Positions 16,339-25,228 are shown, numbered from the stretch's first letter. The stretch is DNA of 64,000 bases from Chryseobacterium sp. (GCF_029240215.1 NZ_JARBTK010000006.1:1-64000), one strand, 5' to 3'. Translations and numbers: made by a program. Notes: a model not told the origin generated them from the sequence alone.

Positions 16339-17175
16339 TTATTTATACGTTGGATATTTTATTACTTCAGAAATTTCAATAGGGTTGTTATTTCTCATAA
16401 TAAATTCTTGTTTTTCTTTTGTCATTTGATTAATATTAGGTTTGATAAGTTCACCTGTAGAATTTTCTATCATTGCTTCTTCACTTCGCATTTCTTTATA
16501 CGGGTCATTATAATAGGCCAAGCTTATTTTTACAAATTCTTTTTTAGAAATTTTAACTGCTATTAAATCGTTGAAAATATTATTAGTAGTAGTTACTTCT
16601 TCTTTAAGACTATCAAATTCAAATATATAGTTTTTTTTGGTGTCTTCTAAATACAAAATCGCACCAGGTAATCCTTCAAATAAATATGGTCCAAAATTTA
16701 ATTGAATTTCATCAGTGAACCACGCTATCCAATTTCTTCCTTTGTATCTTAAAGTTGCTTTTTGACATCTATAATTACCAATTTTTTTTGTTTCATTGGT
16801 AATTTTCCAATTAAGATTATCTTTATTTTCAATTACCTTATATATGATGCTGTTTGGAGGAAAGTTATAGAATTTTGTTGTAGTAAATTCTTTTTTGTTG
16901 TTTATAACAAAGAAACTAGATTCAAGCATAGGTCTATATATCTCTTTACCTAATTTTATATTTTCGGTATAAATTGAGTCTCTTTTATAAAAATCATATG
17001 AGTAAAATTTTGAAATATTATCAGTAACTTCTAACAGCATTTTTTTTGTTGACACTGTATTTTCTGTAGAATCTGTTTTATATTTAAGATTATAAATTAT
17101 CTTGAATTTTTGAGAGTAACTAATGATACTCATTAAGATATTAATTACAACAAAAGCTTTGAATACATATTTCAT
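16339..17175 (-). CDS. GLPGLI family protein
   Basis: Secreted protein of 278 residues with signal peptide MKYVFKAFVVINILMSIISY, starting at 17175; an earlier in-frame ATG would put 11 basic and hydrophobic residues in front. It has the family motif as FEGLPGAILYLEDTKKNYIF near the middle, preceded by NYRCQKATLRYKGRNWIAWF. GLPGLI proteins are Bacteroidota-specific and are often found beside peptide-export or bacteriocin-like genes; their function is unknown. Here the gene follows a double-glycine bacteriocin-like peptide gene by 45 bases on the same strand. Confidence 0.85.
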   Translation of the reverse strand: MKYVFKAFVVINILMSIISYSQKFKIIYNLKYKTDSTENTVSTKKMLLEVTDNISKFYSYDFYKRDSIYTENIKLGKEIYRPMLESSFFVINNKKEFTTTKFYNFPPNSIIYKVIENKDNLNWKITNETKKIGNYRCQKATLRYKGRNWIAWFTDEIQLNFGPYLFEGLPGAILYLEDTKKNYIFEFDSLKEEVTTTNNIFNDLIAVKISKKEFVKISLAYYNDPYKEMRSEEAMIENSTGELIKPNINQMTKEKQEFIMRNNNPIEISEVIKYPTYK

Positions 17176-17220
17176 AATGATTTTTTTAAAGAATGGCATG
17201 ATAGTCATGCCACTCCAATT

Positions 17221-17448
17221 TTAATAACATTTACCGTCAGATCCTGAAGAGTATGTTTCACAAATTTGACCTGCCTTCGCGTGACATGGGCCTTTTCCCG
17301 AAGATAGTATTTTTCCTTTAGAACCATCTGGATTTTTAGCATAATGTACGTGGCAATCATTTGCTGCACTGATGTCGAAAGATGCTTGAAGAGTACCTCC
17401 TTCGATTGTTTTCAAGTTATTTCTTGAAAGTTTTTTAAGAATTTTCAT
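17221..17448 (-). CDS. Bacteriocin-like peptide precursor with double-glycine leader
   Basis: Precursor of 75 residues. The leader MKILKKLSRNNLKTIEGG ends in Gly17-Gly18, the cleavage type used by C39-peptidase ABC exporters. It has the LKKLSRNNLKxIxGG form common to many Chryseobacterium peptides. The predicted mature peptide has 57 residues with four cysteines (C32, C55, C63, C74) and is rich in Gly, Ser and Lys, which suggests two disulfide bonds or cysteine modification. No export or modification enzyme gene lies nearby; the only partner is the downstream GLPGLI gene. Whether it is antimicrobial is unknown. Confidence 0.75.
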   Translation of the reverse strand: MKILKKLSRNNLKTIEGGTLQASFDISAANDCHVHYAKNPDGSKGKILSSGKGPCHAKAGQICETYSSGSDGKCY

Positions 17449-17610
17449 CTTGTTAATTTTTAATTAATACTTTGTTATATCCTATAGATCTTGAAGTATT
17501 TTGCTGATCAGCTTAATTATTTTATGTATACAGGATCCAAACACAAAATAATATTCTTTCACTATTGACAATTCAAAAATATAAATCTGCACCGAAATAA
17601 TTTCAAGGTT

Positions 17611-17656
17611 TTTATGTGAATTTTATGTGAATATCAGAACATAAATAATATATTTG
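17611..17656 (+). promoter_or_regulatory. Promoter and tandem 11-bp operator-like repeat of the XRE regulator
   Basis: TTTATGTGAAT occurs twice in immediate tandem at 17611-17621 and 17622-17632. A TATATTTG -7 box follows at 17649-17656, and the regulator ATG is at 17674. The repeat covers the place where the -33 element would be, so a binding protein would affect transcription start. Confidence 0.5.
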
Positions 17657-17673
17657 TAGTACACAAAATTTCA

Positions 17674-18039
17674 ATGATGGTAAAAAAGAAGCTTATTCAG
17701 GCTCGTAAGGCAAAATATACTCAGGAAAACATGGCTAAAATATTACACATGACACAATCTCAATATCAAAGAAGAGAAAAAGGAGATATTAAAATTTCCG
17801 ATGAAGAATGGGAACGTATAGCCAAAGCATTGGATACTAATGTTGAAAATATAAAAGAAGAAGATCCCAATGTGCATATAAACAATTACGACAATAATTC
17901 AGGAAATTATTCAGCTAGTAATAACTATTTTCATAACATTCCTGATTATATTCTTGAAAATCAACAGGAATATATAAATCTTCTGAAAAAGGAAATTCAG
18001 GATTTAAAAGAAGAAATTAAACGCTTAAAATCTGAATAA
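17674..18039 (+). CDS. XRE-family helix-turn-helix regulator with C-terminal coiled coil
   Basis: Protein of 121 residues. The N-terminal 60 residues form an XRE/Cro-type HTH (KLIQARKAKYTQENMAKILH, then MTQSQYQRREKGD, KISDEEWERIAKALD). A low-complexity Asn-rich linker (about 70-90) follows, and the C-terminus is a short leucine/lysine coiled coil (LLKKEIQDLKEEIKRLKSE) that probably dimerises the protein. Start could be either of two adjacent ATGs. It is divergent from the bacteriocin-like peptide gene, with 225 bases between, and may regulate it or itself through the tandem repeat in that gap. Confidence 0.85.
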   Translation: MMVKKKLIQARKAKYTQENMAKILHMTQSQYQRREKGDIKISDEEWERIAKALDTNVENIKEEDPNVHINNYDNNSGNYSASNNYFHNIPDYILENQQEYINLLKKEIQDLKEEIKRLKSE

Positions 18040-18072
18040 AAAGTTTTCTTAATCAATATAATTTACATCTTC

Positions 18073-18140
18073 TTTGTCATTCCGGGGGAATCTAAGCAAT
18101 TCAGTGAAAAATCTGTTGAGATTTCTCCGGAACGACAAAC
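18073..18140. repeat. GTCATTCCG palindrome, copy 1
   Basis: TTTGTCATTCCGGGGGAATCT and its inverted partner AGATTTCTCCGGAACGACAAA flank a 27-base spacer between the convergent XRE and nitronate monooxygenase-like genes. It is the first of a dispersed family in this window. Confidence 0.8.
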
Positions 18141-18194
18141 AGAGCATTAATTTCAAGATGTATCATTTCCAATCAGAAAGCATTATTTCTATTA

Positions 18195-19184
18195 TTATAA
18201 AGAAGGTATCCTGACTTCCTCAAACTCTTTCAGAAGATTCGCAAAAACCGTTTCAACAGGTAAAACCTCATCAATCAAAGCAGAAACCTGACCGATTTCC
18301 AGTTCGCCATCTTCCATATCCCCTTCAAACATTCCTCGCTTTGCTCTTGCTCTTCCCAATGCAGCAATCAGAGATTCGGAATTCCTTCCTACATTATAAA
18401 TTTCTTCAAGCTCGTTAAAGAATTTATTTTTAACCATTCTTACGGGAGCCAATTCTTTCAATGTAAGATGGGTATCGCCTTCATTGAGTTCGGTAATTTT
18501 TTTCTTCCAGTTTTCGTGTGCGCTTGCTTCAACGGTAGCAGCAAAACGGCTTCCGATCTGTACTCCGTCTGCACCCAAAATCATTGCGGCTTTCATTTGC
18601 GAACCCAAAGCAATTCCACCAGCAGCAATTAATGGCTTAGAAATATGTTTTTTCACATTAGGGATCAGGCAAAAAGTGGTGGTTTCGTCTCTTCCATTGT
18701 GACCTCCGGCTTCAAAACCTTCAGCAACGACAGCATCAACTCCGGCATCTTCACATTTCATGGCAAATTTAGTAGAAGAAACTACGTGAGCAACTTTCAC
18801 CCCCTCTTTCTGAAGAGTTTCTGTATAAGTTTTAGGATTTCCTGCAGATGTGAAGACGATTTTTACGCCTTCTTCAATAATAATCTGAATCACCTCATCC
18901 AAATTTGGATATAACATAGGAACATTCACTCCAAACGGTTTGTCTGTAGCTTTTTTGCATTTCTGAATATTCTCTCTTAAAACATCAGGATACATGCTTC
19001 CCGCACCAATCAGACCCAAACCTCCACAATTTGAAACGGCGGATGCAAGTTTCCATCCCGAATGCCAAATCATTCCTGCCTGGATGATAGGATACTGAAT
19101 ATTAAAAAGTTCGGTAATTCTGTTTTTGCTTTCCTGCATATCATGAAGTTTTTTGGCTGAATTGAAATCGATAAAATTGCTCAT
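18195..19184 (-). CDS. NAD(P)H-dependent flavin oxidoreductase, nitronate monooxygenase family
   Basis: FMN-dependent TIM-barrel enzyme of 329 residues. It shows NIQYPIIQAGMIWHSGWKLA at the N-terminus, GGLGLIGAG, the conserved EGFEAGGHNGRDETTTF with the probable catalytic His, and PLIAAGGIALGSQMKAAMIL followed by GADGVQIGSRF for the FMN phosphate. Members oxidise alkyl nitronates or act as FabK-like enoyl reductases; this form resembles the nitronate monooxygenase group. The first 15 residues before MQESKNRITELF are unusual, so the true start may be 19139. Confidence 0.85.
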   Translation of the reverse strand: MSNFIDFNSAKKLHDMQESKNRITELFNIQYPIIQAGMIWHSGWKLASAVSNCGGLGLIGAGSMYPDVLRENIQKCKKATDKPFGVNVPMLYPNLDEVIQIIIEEGVKIVFTSAGNPKTYTETLQKEGVKVAHVVSSTKFAMKCEDAGVDAVVAEGFEAGGHNGRDETTTFCLIPNVKKHISKPLIAAGGIALGSQMKAAMILGADGVQIGSRFAATVEASAHENWKKKITELNEGDTHLTLKELAPVRMVKNKFFNELEEIYNVGRNSESLIAALGRARAKRGMFEGDMEDGELEIGQVSALIDEVLPVETVFANLLKEFEEVRIPSL

Positions 19185-19240
19185 ACGGTAAAAATACTAA
19201 AAACTGAGATTCTGTAATAATTCTGAATGATTATTACACA

Positions 19241-19271
19241 AAAAAACCTCCAGAAATTCTGAAGGTTTTGT
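19241..19271 (-). terminator. Terminator of surA
   Basis: AAACCTCCAGAAATTCTGAAGG-type hairpin between A- and T-runs, directly beside the surA stop on the minus strand. It would also work in the opposite direction. Confidence 0.7.
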
Positions 19272-19272
19272 T

Positions 19273-20640
19273 TTATTTTTTAATGGATTCTTTTTTCCAG
19301 TTTCCTTTAAAATCACAATTGTCATACCGACCGTCGATGGAGATAAAGGTTGTAGATATTTTTGAATTAACAAATTTCTCAACCATCTCGCCCTGTTTTT
19401 TTCTCAGAGCCATCTGCTTTATTCTGTCGTAATCTGTTTCGAGAGTAATCTGGTGAGACGGAATTACATCTTCAATCTTCACGATCTTTATTACCTTTCT
19501 GTCTCTCTCATCTTTATCATCAAAAGCTGAGGTGATATCTCCTTTATTCAAACCAGCCAATTCATAACTGATCGTTCCGGGAACGCTTTCTCTTTCTATT
19601 TTATTTGAACCGTCAGCTCCTGCAATTACTCCTGCGTTGAATTTTGTTTTTTTATCATCAGAAAATTTAAAAGCAGCATCTTTAAAAGTTATCTTTTCAG
19701 CTAAGATCAAACCTCTGATACTATCTAGCTTTTTTCTTGCAGTTTTCATTTCGTCATCAGTAGGTGTTGCCATCAGAAGAATGTGCCTTGCATCATAAGC
19801 TTTTCCTGATTTTTTTACTAACTGAATAATGTGATATCCAAATTCAGATTCCACAGGATCTGAAATCTCTCCTTCCTGAAGATTTAAAGCAGCAGCCTCA
19901 AAAGGCTTTACCATCTGACCCTTGAATACGTTTTTCATCAAACCTCCGTTTGGTGCAGAACCCGGATCTTCAGAATAAATTCTTGCCTGGCTTTCAAAAC
20001 TTTCTCCGCCTGCAATATCCTGTTTTATTTTTTTCAGCTTATTAATGAGCTCATCCTTATGGGCTTCCGTCAATTTAGGATTCATAACAATTTGGGAAAT
20101 TGAAACTTCATCTTTAATTTCCGGCAATTGAGATTTGTACATATTGTAAAAATCTGTCACCTCATTTGGAGTAACATCTGCTTTTTCTGTAATTCTCTGA
20201 TATTTTGCCTGACCGTAATAAGTATCGGTATCTATCTTTTCGATAGCATTCTTCATCTCATATCCAGTTCTGAATTTGTAGGCCGTCAACATTGATTTTT
20301 CGTCAGGAAACTGAGAAAGCAATTGGTTGTATTTAGCATTTGCCTGTTCCTTGATTGCCGCAGAACGGTTTTCGATCAGTGTATCTTTTTTAGCTTCAAA
20401 AACAAGAAATTTGTTATTGATAAGATTCTCTAAAAACTCACATTTATTTGCCGTACCAGCACCTTGCTGTTTTGCATAATTCATCTGTTCCTCCACATCA
20501 GATTCGAGAACAATTTCATCGCCAATCACTGCCGCAATACCATCTATCAACTGACCTTGCTTTAGCTGAGCCTGTACATTTGTTGAAAACAACAATGCAA
20601 AAACTCCAAAAAGAAAAGCGATTTTTAATTTATTTATCAT
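19273..20640 (-). CDS. surA: SurA-like periplasmic peptidylprolyl isomerase/chaperone
   Basis: Secreted protein of 455 residues with a signal peptide ending in NVQAQ near residue 25. The SurA N-terminal chaperone part begins IDGIAAVIGDEIVLESDVEE. Two parvulin (PpiC) domains follow: about 175-275 (EVSISQIVMNPKLTEAHKDE, then GGLMKNVFKGQMV and EFGYHIIQLVKK) and about 285-390 (DARHILLMATPTDDEMK). The role is folding of outer-membrane proteins in the periplasm. A good promoter stands right upstream and a terminator follows, so it is its own transcription unit. Confidence 0.88.
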   Translation of the reverse strand: MINKLKIAFLFGVFALLFSTNVQAQLKQGQLIDGIAAVIGDEIVLESDVEEQMNYAKQQGAGTANKCEFLENLINNKFLVFEAKKDTLIENRSAAIKEQANAKYNQLLSQFPDEKSMLTAYKFRTGYEMKNAIEKIDTDTYYGQAKYQRITEKADVTPNEVTDFYNMYKSQLPEIKDEVSISQIVMNPKLTEAHKDELINKLKKIKQDIAGGESFESQARIYSEDPGSAPNGGLMKNVFKGQMVKPFEAAALNLQEGEISDPVESEFGYHIIQLVKKSGKAYDARHILLMATPTDDEMKTARKKLDSIRGLILAEKITFKDAAFKFSDDKKTKFNAGVIAGADGSNKIERESVPGTISYELAGLNKGDITSAFDDKDERDRKVIKIVKIEDVIPSHQITLETDYDRIKQMALRKKQGEMVEKFVNSKISTTFISIDGRYDNCDFKGNWKKESIKK

Positions 20641-20661
20641 TTTACTATTTTAAACGAGTTG

Positions 20662-20693
20662 CAAATTTATAATTCTTAACGAATTACACTCAA
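20662..20693 (-). promoter_or_regulatory. Promoter of surA
   Basis: On the minus strand TTG (20691-20693), 21 bases, then TAAATTTG (20662-20669), matching the Bacteroidota consensus. The surA ATG lies 21 bases downstream. Confidence 0.6.
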
Positions 20694-20728
20694 TTTTTTA
20701 TTATAAATATTTCTTAAAAAAGCTTCAA

Positions 20729-21652
20729 TTATTGCAGCTCAACATCAAAAGTCGTCAATTCTTTGAATTCTCGCAATCTGCTGAACATATCAGCTTCGCT
20801 TACTTCTTCAATTCTCTCTGTTCCGAATTTTTCTACGGTGAAAGAAGCCATCGCAGATCCTACGATCAATGCAGACTTCATTGTTTCAAAATCGAATTTA
20901 CCTTTTTTAGCTAAATATGCCGCGAAGCCTCCTGCAAAAGTATCTCCCGCTCCTGTAGGATCAAAGACTTCTTCCAACGGAAGCGCAGGAATGGCAAATA
21001 TTTTGTCATCATGGAAAAGAATTGCACCATGCTCACCTTTTTTGATGATCACAAACTTAGGACCCATCGTATGAATCTTTTTCGCTGCCTTTACCAAAGA
21101 ATATTCACCGGAAAGCTGTCTTGCTTCTTCATCATTAATACTGATCACGTCGGTTTTAGCGATCATCTCTTTCAGAATATCCATTGCAGAATCCATCCAG
21201 AAGTTCATGGTATCAAGAATAACAAGCTTCGGACGCTGATTCATTTTTTCAAGTACAGATAACTGAACACCCGGATGAAGATTTCCTAAAAGTAAAATCT
21301 CTGCATCCTGCATTGAATCAGGAATTTTCGGATCAAAATTTTCAAGAACGTTGACTTCAGTTGCCAAAGTATCTCTCGTATTCAGATCATTATGATATTT
21401 ACCAGACCAGAAGAAAGTTTTTCCTTCTTTTACGATCTCAATTCCTTCGATATTGATATCTCTTTTTGTAAACATATCTAAATGCTCCTGAGGAAAATCT
21501 CCTCCCACAACAGAAACAATTCCTGATTTTACTCCCATTACTGATGCAGTAATCCCGATATATGTGGCAGCTCCTCCTAAAATTTTATCTGTTTTCCCAA
21601 ATGGTGTTTCTATTGCATCAAATGCTACACTTCCTACAACTAAAAGTTTCAT
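20729..21652 (-). CDS. PfkB family carbohydrate/nucleoside kinase
   Basis: Ribokinase-fold kinase of 307 residues, started at the ATG at 21652 (MKLLVVGSVAFDAIETP); a further 12 upstream in-frame residues are basic and unlike the family. It shows the GGAATYIGITASVMG substrate-side segment and the C-terminal signature FDPTGAGDTFAGGFAAYLAK with the catalytic Asp. The related group in Bacteroidota is often annotated as sugar or adenosine kinase; the exact substrate cannot be told. Gene order PfkB, gldD, mutY on one strand suggests loose clustering, each with its own spacing of 50 bases or more. Confidence 0.87.
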   Translation of the reverse strand: MKLLVVGSVAFDAIETPFGKTDKILGGAATYIGITASVMGVKSGIVSVVGGDFPQEHLDMFTKRDINIEGIEIVKEGKTFFWSGKYHNDLNTRDTLATEVNVLENFDPKIPDSMQDAEILLLGNLHPGVQLSVLEKMNQRPKLVILDTMNFWMDSAMDILKEMIAKTDVISINDEEARQLSGEYSLVKAAKKIHTMGPKFVIIKKGEHGAILFHDDKIFAIPALPLEEVFDPTGAGDTFAGGFAAYLAKKGKFDFETMKSALIVGSAMASFTVEKFGTERIEEVSEADMFSRLREFKELTTFDVELQ

Positions 21653-21725
21653 ATGTATTTTATATTTTTTTATAATGGTTATATGCAATCTTTACGATTT
21701 ATTACCAATGTATTTTTTTTAAGTA

Positions 21726-22283
21726 TTAATTCTTCCATTCAAAAGTATCCAGCATATGCTTAATATCTTTTTTGATATAATCTACTGCCGGTGCCAGAGA
21801 ATCCGGCTTTGGACGTGTATCAAAATATAAATAGGCAGTTACAAAATGTTTTGTACTGTCTGTAGCGTAAAACTGAAGATTAGAAGCACTCTGCCCTTTC
21901 AGCTCATAAAAATTTCCGTAAACTTTTTTTTCAGGATACTGAAAAGATTTGGCATCAATTGAACTTGCTTTGATGGTGTGTTCGTAAACCATTTTTTCAG
22001 ATTCTCTCACATGATCTGCAAAATCATCCTTTACCGGAAAATAAGTGATGAAAACTTTTGCTTTCATCTTCGGGTAATTCATGTAGTACCAGCAAGGTTT
22101 TTTTGCGTCAACAATTTTGGCAAAATCTGAATATTCAAAAGTGTAAGCACAATTTTTGTCAAATTTCTGATATTTCGGTGTGGGATATTCTAATCTCAAT
22201 TCACCATAAGGTTTCGGTTGAGTCTCTTTCTCACAAGAAATAAGGAGCAATGAAGCGAAAATAAAAATGACTTTTCTAATCAT
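21726..22283 (-). CDS. gldD: Gliding motility lipoprotein GldD
   Basis: Lipoprotein of 185 residues with signal IRKVIFIFASLLLISC (lipobox cysteine near residue 17). The sequence PKPYGELRLEYPTPKYQKFD, then NCAYTFEYSDFAKI, then KPCWYYMNYPKMKAKVFITY is characteristic of GldD, a component needed with the Gld proteins for gliding and type IX secretion in Flavobacteriia. The ATG at 22283 is chosen because a TATTTTTG promoter box begins only five bases upstream, giving a nearly leaderless transcript. Neighbouring mutY is a frequent companion of gldD in this group. Confidence 0.9.
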   Translation of the reverse strand: MIRKVIFIFASLLLISCEKETQPKPYGELRLEYPTPKYQKFDKNCAYTFEYSDFAKIVDAKKPCWYYMNYPKMKAKVFITYFPVKDDFADHVRESEKMVYEHTIKASSIDAKSFQYPEKKVYGNFYELKGQSASNLQFYATDSTKHFVTAYLYFDTRPKPDSLAPAVDYIKKDIKHMLDTFEWKN

Positions 22284-22400
22284 TTTGCAAAAATACAAAT
22301 TACATTTTAGATTTTATGATACAAATTTCAGCATTTCAATGAGTTTTGAAATTTGATTTGATAGGAATTTGGTTTAAACTTTTAAAAAGCACCAAATAAA

Positions 22401-22483
22401 TTTGTCATTCCGCAGGAATCTAAACTCTGTTATTCAAATTATTATTTTAAAATCATTGCTTAGATTCCTGCGTAATGACAAAC
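22401..22483. repeat. GTCATTCCG palindrome, copy 2
   Basis: TTTGTCATTCCGCAGGAATCTAA and the inverted TTAGATTCCTGCGTAATGACAAA arms around a 36-base AT spacer, in the gap between mutY and gldD. Confidence 0.85.
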
Positions 22484-22511
22484 TGTATGGATATTTCCGT
22501 GTTTTCAACTA

Positions 22512-23558
22512 TCACAAAAACTTATACGCCACATCATAATTCTGAATATAATTTTCTAAAGGTTTCGGAAACGATCTTTGGTGAGAACTTTCAACATCAG
22601 TGATAATATAATCATTTTCAACAGTAAAATTTCTCCAAACCTCTTCTGAATCAATCTCAACATTAAAAATTTCTATGCTTAAATTTTTGTGAGTTAATTT
22701 ATGGTTAACGGTTTTTATGCTTTTAATAAAAGGCATCAATTCATCCGAAATTTTAAGTGGAAATTCAAACAGTTTTTTCCAGATGAAATCATCCTTTCTC
22801 TGCTGAATTAAAAATTCTCCGTTTCTGTGAACAAAATAGTATTTTAATTCTAAATCCTGTGCTTTTACTTTCTTGGTTTTAACAGGAAATTCCGAGGTTT
22901 TATTTAACGAAAAAGCAAGGCAATCTTGGTTTAAAGGACATTCTCCACATAAAGGATTTTTTGGTTTGCAGATTTCAGAGCCTAAATCCATCATCGCCTG
23001 ATTAAAATCACCTACATTTTCCGGCATGATCAAATGTGCCAGTTCTGAAAAATAATTAAATGCTCTGGAATTTGACATATCAAAATCATCCGCAAAAATC
23101 CTGCTTAAAACTCTGTAGAAATTTCCGTCAACAGCCGGCATTTTTCCATTAAAACAAATACTTGAAACCGCAGCCGCTGTATATTTACCAACACCCTTTA
23201 GCTTTAAGATTTCTTCATATTCAGAAGGGAAAATTCCGTTATAATCATTGATGATTTGCTGTGCAGCTTTGTGAATGTTAATTGCTCGTGAATAATAACC
23301 TAAACCTTTCCAATATAATAAAACCTCATCTTCTTCAGCTTTTGCCAAAGTCTGAACATCGGGAAATCTTTTAATAAAATTATTATAATGATTTAATCCC
23401 TGAGCAATTCTGGTCTGCTGAAAGACAATCTCACAAATCCAGATTTTGTAGGGATCTTTTGTATTTCTGAAGGGTAAATCTCTTGCATTTGTATCATACC
23501 ATTTCAAAAGTTTGTTCCCGATGTGAAGAAAGTCTGATGTTTTTTTGTTATTTTCCAA
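22512..23558 (-). CDS. mutY: A/G-specific adenine glycosylase MutY
   Basis: DNA repair enzyme of 348 residues that removes adenine opposite 8-oxoguanine. Landmarks are PYKIWICEIVFQQTR near residue 40, the helix-hairpin-helix LKGVGKYTAAAVSSICF with catalytic Asp in PAVDGN, and the 4Fe-4S cluster cysteines in CKPKNPLCGECPLNQDC. The C-terminal third is a NUDIX-like domain that recognises 8-oxoG. The length is typical. A TATCTTTG promoter box lies upstream at 23582-23589. A palindromic repeat separates it from gldD. Confidence 0.95.
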   Translation of the reverse strand: MENNKKTSDFLHIGNKLLKWYDTNARDLPFRNTKDPYKIWICEIVFQQTRIAQGLNHYNNFIKRFPDVQTLAKAEEDEVLLYWKGLGYYSRAINIHKAAQQIINDYNGIFPSEYEEILKLKGVGKYTAAAVSSICFNGKMPAVDGNFYRVLSRIFADDFDMSNSRAFNYFSELAHLIMPENVGDFNQAMMDLGSEICKPKNPLCGECPLNQDCLAFSLNKTSEFPVKTKKVKAQDLELKYYFVHRNGEFLIQQRKDDFIWKKLFEFPLKISDELMPFIKSIKTVNHKLTHKNLSIEIFNVEIDSEEVWRNFTVENDYIITDVESSHQRSFPKPLENYIQNYDVAYKFL

Positions 23559-23581
23559 AAAGCCGTCTCATTTTATATTCG

Positions 23582-23589
23582 CAAAGATA
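23582..23589 (-). promoter_or_regulatory. Promoter -7 box of mutY
   Basis: TATCTTTG on the minus strand, 24 bases before the mutY ATG; no clear -33 TTTG is seen. Confidence 0.4.
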
Positions 23590-23680
23590 AATTATTATTT
23601 GTCGTGTTTTTATGATTTTAAAATATGAAATTGAATAAATAGGATGAAATTCAAATGAAGGATTTGAATGTTTTTTAAAA

Positions 23681-23758
23681 GCTACAAATTTATCGCTCCT
23701 ACGGAGCTCGCTTTTTGCGAACGTTTTTTGTACTACAAACATTTCGCTCCTACGGAGC
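23681..23758. repeat. Two direct copies of a CTCCTACGGAGC hairpin unit
   Basis: GCTACAAATTTATCGCTCCT and ACTACAAACATTTCGCTCCT, each followed by ACGGAGC, occur 51 bases apart in the same orientation. The inner GCTCCTACGGAGC is a short palindrome. No gene lies in 23559-23845. Confidence 0.6.
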
Positions 23759-23798
23759 CGAAAAGTTTTGAAAGTTTATCTGAAATTTACCCAACAAA

Positions 23799-23829
23799 AA
23801 AACCGATGCTTTTTGAACATCGGTTTTGT
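23799..23829 (-). terminator. Terminator of tssBC
   Basis: AAAACCGATG / CATCGGTTTT stem with a nine-base loop just after the tssC stop on the minus strand. Confidence 0.8.
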
Positions 23830-23845
23830 ATTTATTTTAAAATGA

Positions 23846-25207
23846 TTAATCCTGAATATATTCAGCATCCCATTCGTTACCGTCATCTCCTTTATGACCA
23901 TCCAGTTTTATCACAAAACTTTTTGTCGGGAAATATGGAGTCAGACGAATGTCTAACCAAACTCTGTCTTTATTGACTTTATCCTGTTCAAAACGAACGA
24001 TTTTGAATTTTTCGATCAATTTATCTGCGCCTTTAATACCGTCTAAGAATGTTACGATCTGTCTTCTCAAATCGTCCTCGTTTCTTGCGTTCCAGTTTTC
24101 GAAGGCTCTTCTGTTTAAGAAATCTAATAAAACTTTAGTTACATAATCGAAAACACGAACTACAGAATAGGTCTGAAGACCGATATTATCTCCTGTAAAC
24201 AATGTTTTAGCCGAGAATGCCATGATTTTACCGTATTCGTTCACCATCGGCACAAGACCCATTTTTTCTAACTGAGAAATTTCACTTTTCTTCAACTCGA
24301 ATTTTACAGCGTCTACCTCGTTGATATTACCGTGTTTTTTACCTGCGGCAACCTGAGACATTAATGTTTTATGAATTTTTCCTGCCAATGAAGTTGACGG
24401 CGGAAGTTCTACATTTTCTTCCTCACCTACTTCTTCAGCTCTTCCACGGCCAACAAGCCAGTTACACGTCATGATCACATTACTTCTGTGCAATTCACCA
24501 CCCGTAAGATTTGCAGAGTGGAATAAATCTACCACATCATCCGGTTTGTCGAGATTCGCAAAATCGGTAACCATCATTACTTTGTTCTCGTTACAGATTT
24601 TCGCCCATTTTTCGATGACTTTATTTGATCCTAAATATCCCGGAATTGCTAAAATTGAGTAGTTATCACGAAGATCCAAACGGTCATAATATTGTTTAAA
24701 TTCTTCAGCAATTGCTTCAATAAACAAAGGGTTATCCAAATCTGAAACCTGCTCAAGACTTGCATTGACGATGCTTACATTATCGACTTTATCGAGCTCG
24801 GTATTTTTATAAAACTGTGCAACCGTTCTGTAGTTTGTTTCTAACTGACGAACTGAATCAAGTGTATTTTTTAGATTTGTTTTTAAGTTTTGTTCGGCAG
24901 CCTGTGCTTTTGTTTTGCAGGTATCTGCCATTTTTTCTGCCGATTCGTTGCTTCCTAAAAGCTCAACCCAAAGGTTGATTTTCTGAAGAAGTTCTTTTCT
25001 TTCGTCTGCTTTATTTCCATCGTTTAGGAAAATTTCTTTTCTTGCTTTTCTGGTCGGGTTCATATTGGCAATTCCATCTACAACAGATTCTATAAAGCCA
25101 AAACCACCGATCTTATTTAATTCTTCAACAGGACTTCCTTTTGGCTTTCCAGATTGTTGCTGTTGATTATGCTGTTGGCTTTCTGCAGCCTGTAACTTAC
25201 TATCCAT
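23846..25207 (-). CDS. tssC: Type VI secretion contractile sheath large subunit TssC (Bacteroidota type)
   Basis: Protein of 453 residues resembling the T6SS-iii sheath large subunit (DUF5458). A Gln-rich N-terminus is followed by FIESVVDGIANMNPTRKARK, the sheath core with NYSILAIPGYLGSNKVIEKW and NVIMTCNWLVGRGRA. The C-terminal region has VRVFDYVTKVLLDFLNRRAF and the terminal DAEYIQD strand that mates with neighbouring subunits. TssB and TssC together form the sheath that drives effector injection. No other T6SS gene lies within the window, so baseplate and membrane parts must be elsewhere. Confidence 0.85.
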   Translation of the reverse strand: MDSKLQAAESQQHNQQQQSGKPKGSPVEELNKIGGFGFIESVVDGIANMNPTRKARKEIFLNDGNKADERKELLQKINLWVELLGSNESAEKMADTCKTKAQAAEQNLKTNLKNTLDSVRQLETNYRTVAQFYKNTELDKVDNVSIVNASLEQVSDLDNPLFIEAIAEEFKQYYDRLDLRDNYSILAIPGYLGSNKVIEKWAKICNENKVMMVTDFANLDKPDDVVDLFHSANLTGGELHRSNVIMTCNWLVGRGRAEEVGEEENVELPPSTSLAGKIHKTLMSQVAAGKKHGNINEVDAVKFELKKSEISQLEKMGLVPMVNEYGKIMAFSAKTLFTGDNIGLQTYSVVRVFDYVTKVLLDFLNRRAFENWNARNEDDLRRQIVTFLDGIKGADKLIEKFKIVRFEQDKVNKDRVWLDIRLTPYFPTKSFVIKLDGHKGDDGNEWDAEYIQD

Positions 25208-25228
25208 AATATTTTGTGTAGGTGTTTA

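Noticed and set aside
23548..23742. Short frame upstream of mutY
   Set aside because: It is built from the CTCCTACGGAGC repeats and overlaps the mutY start.
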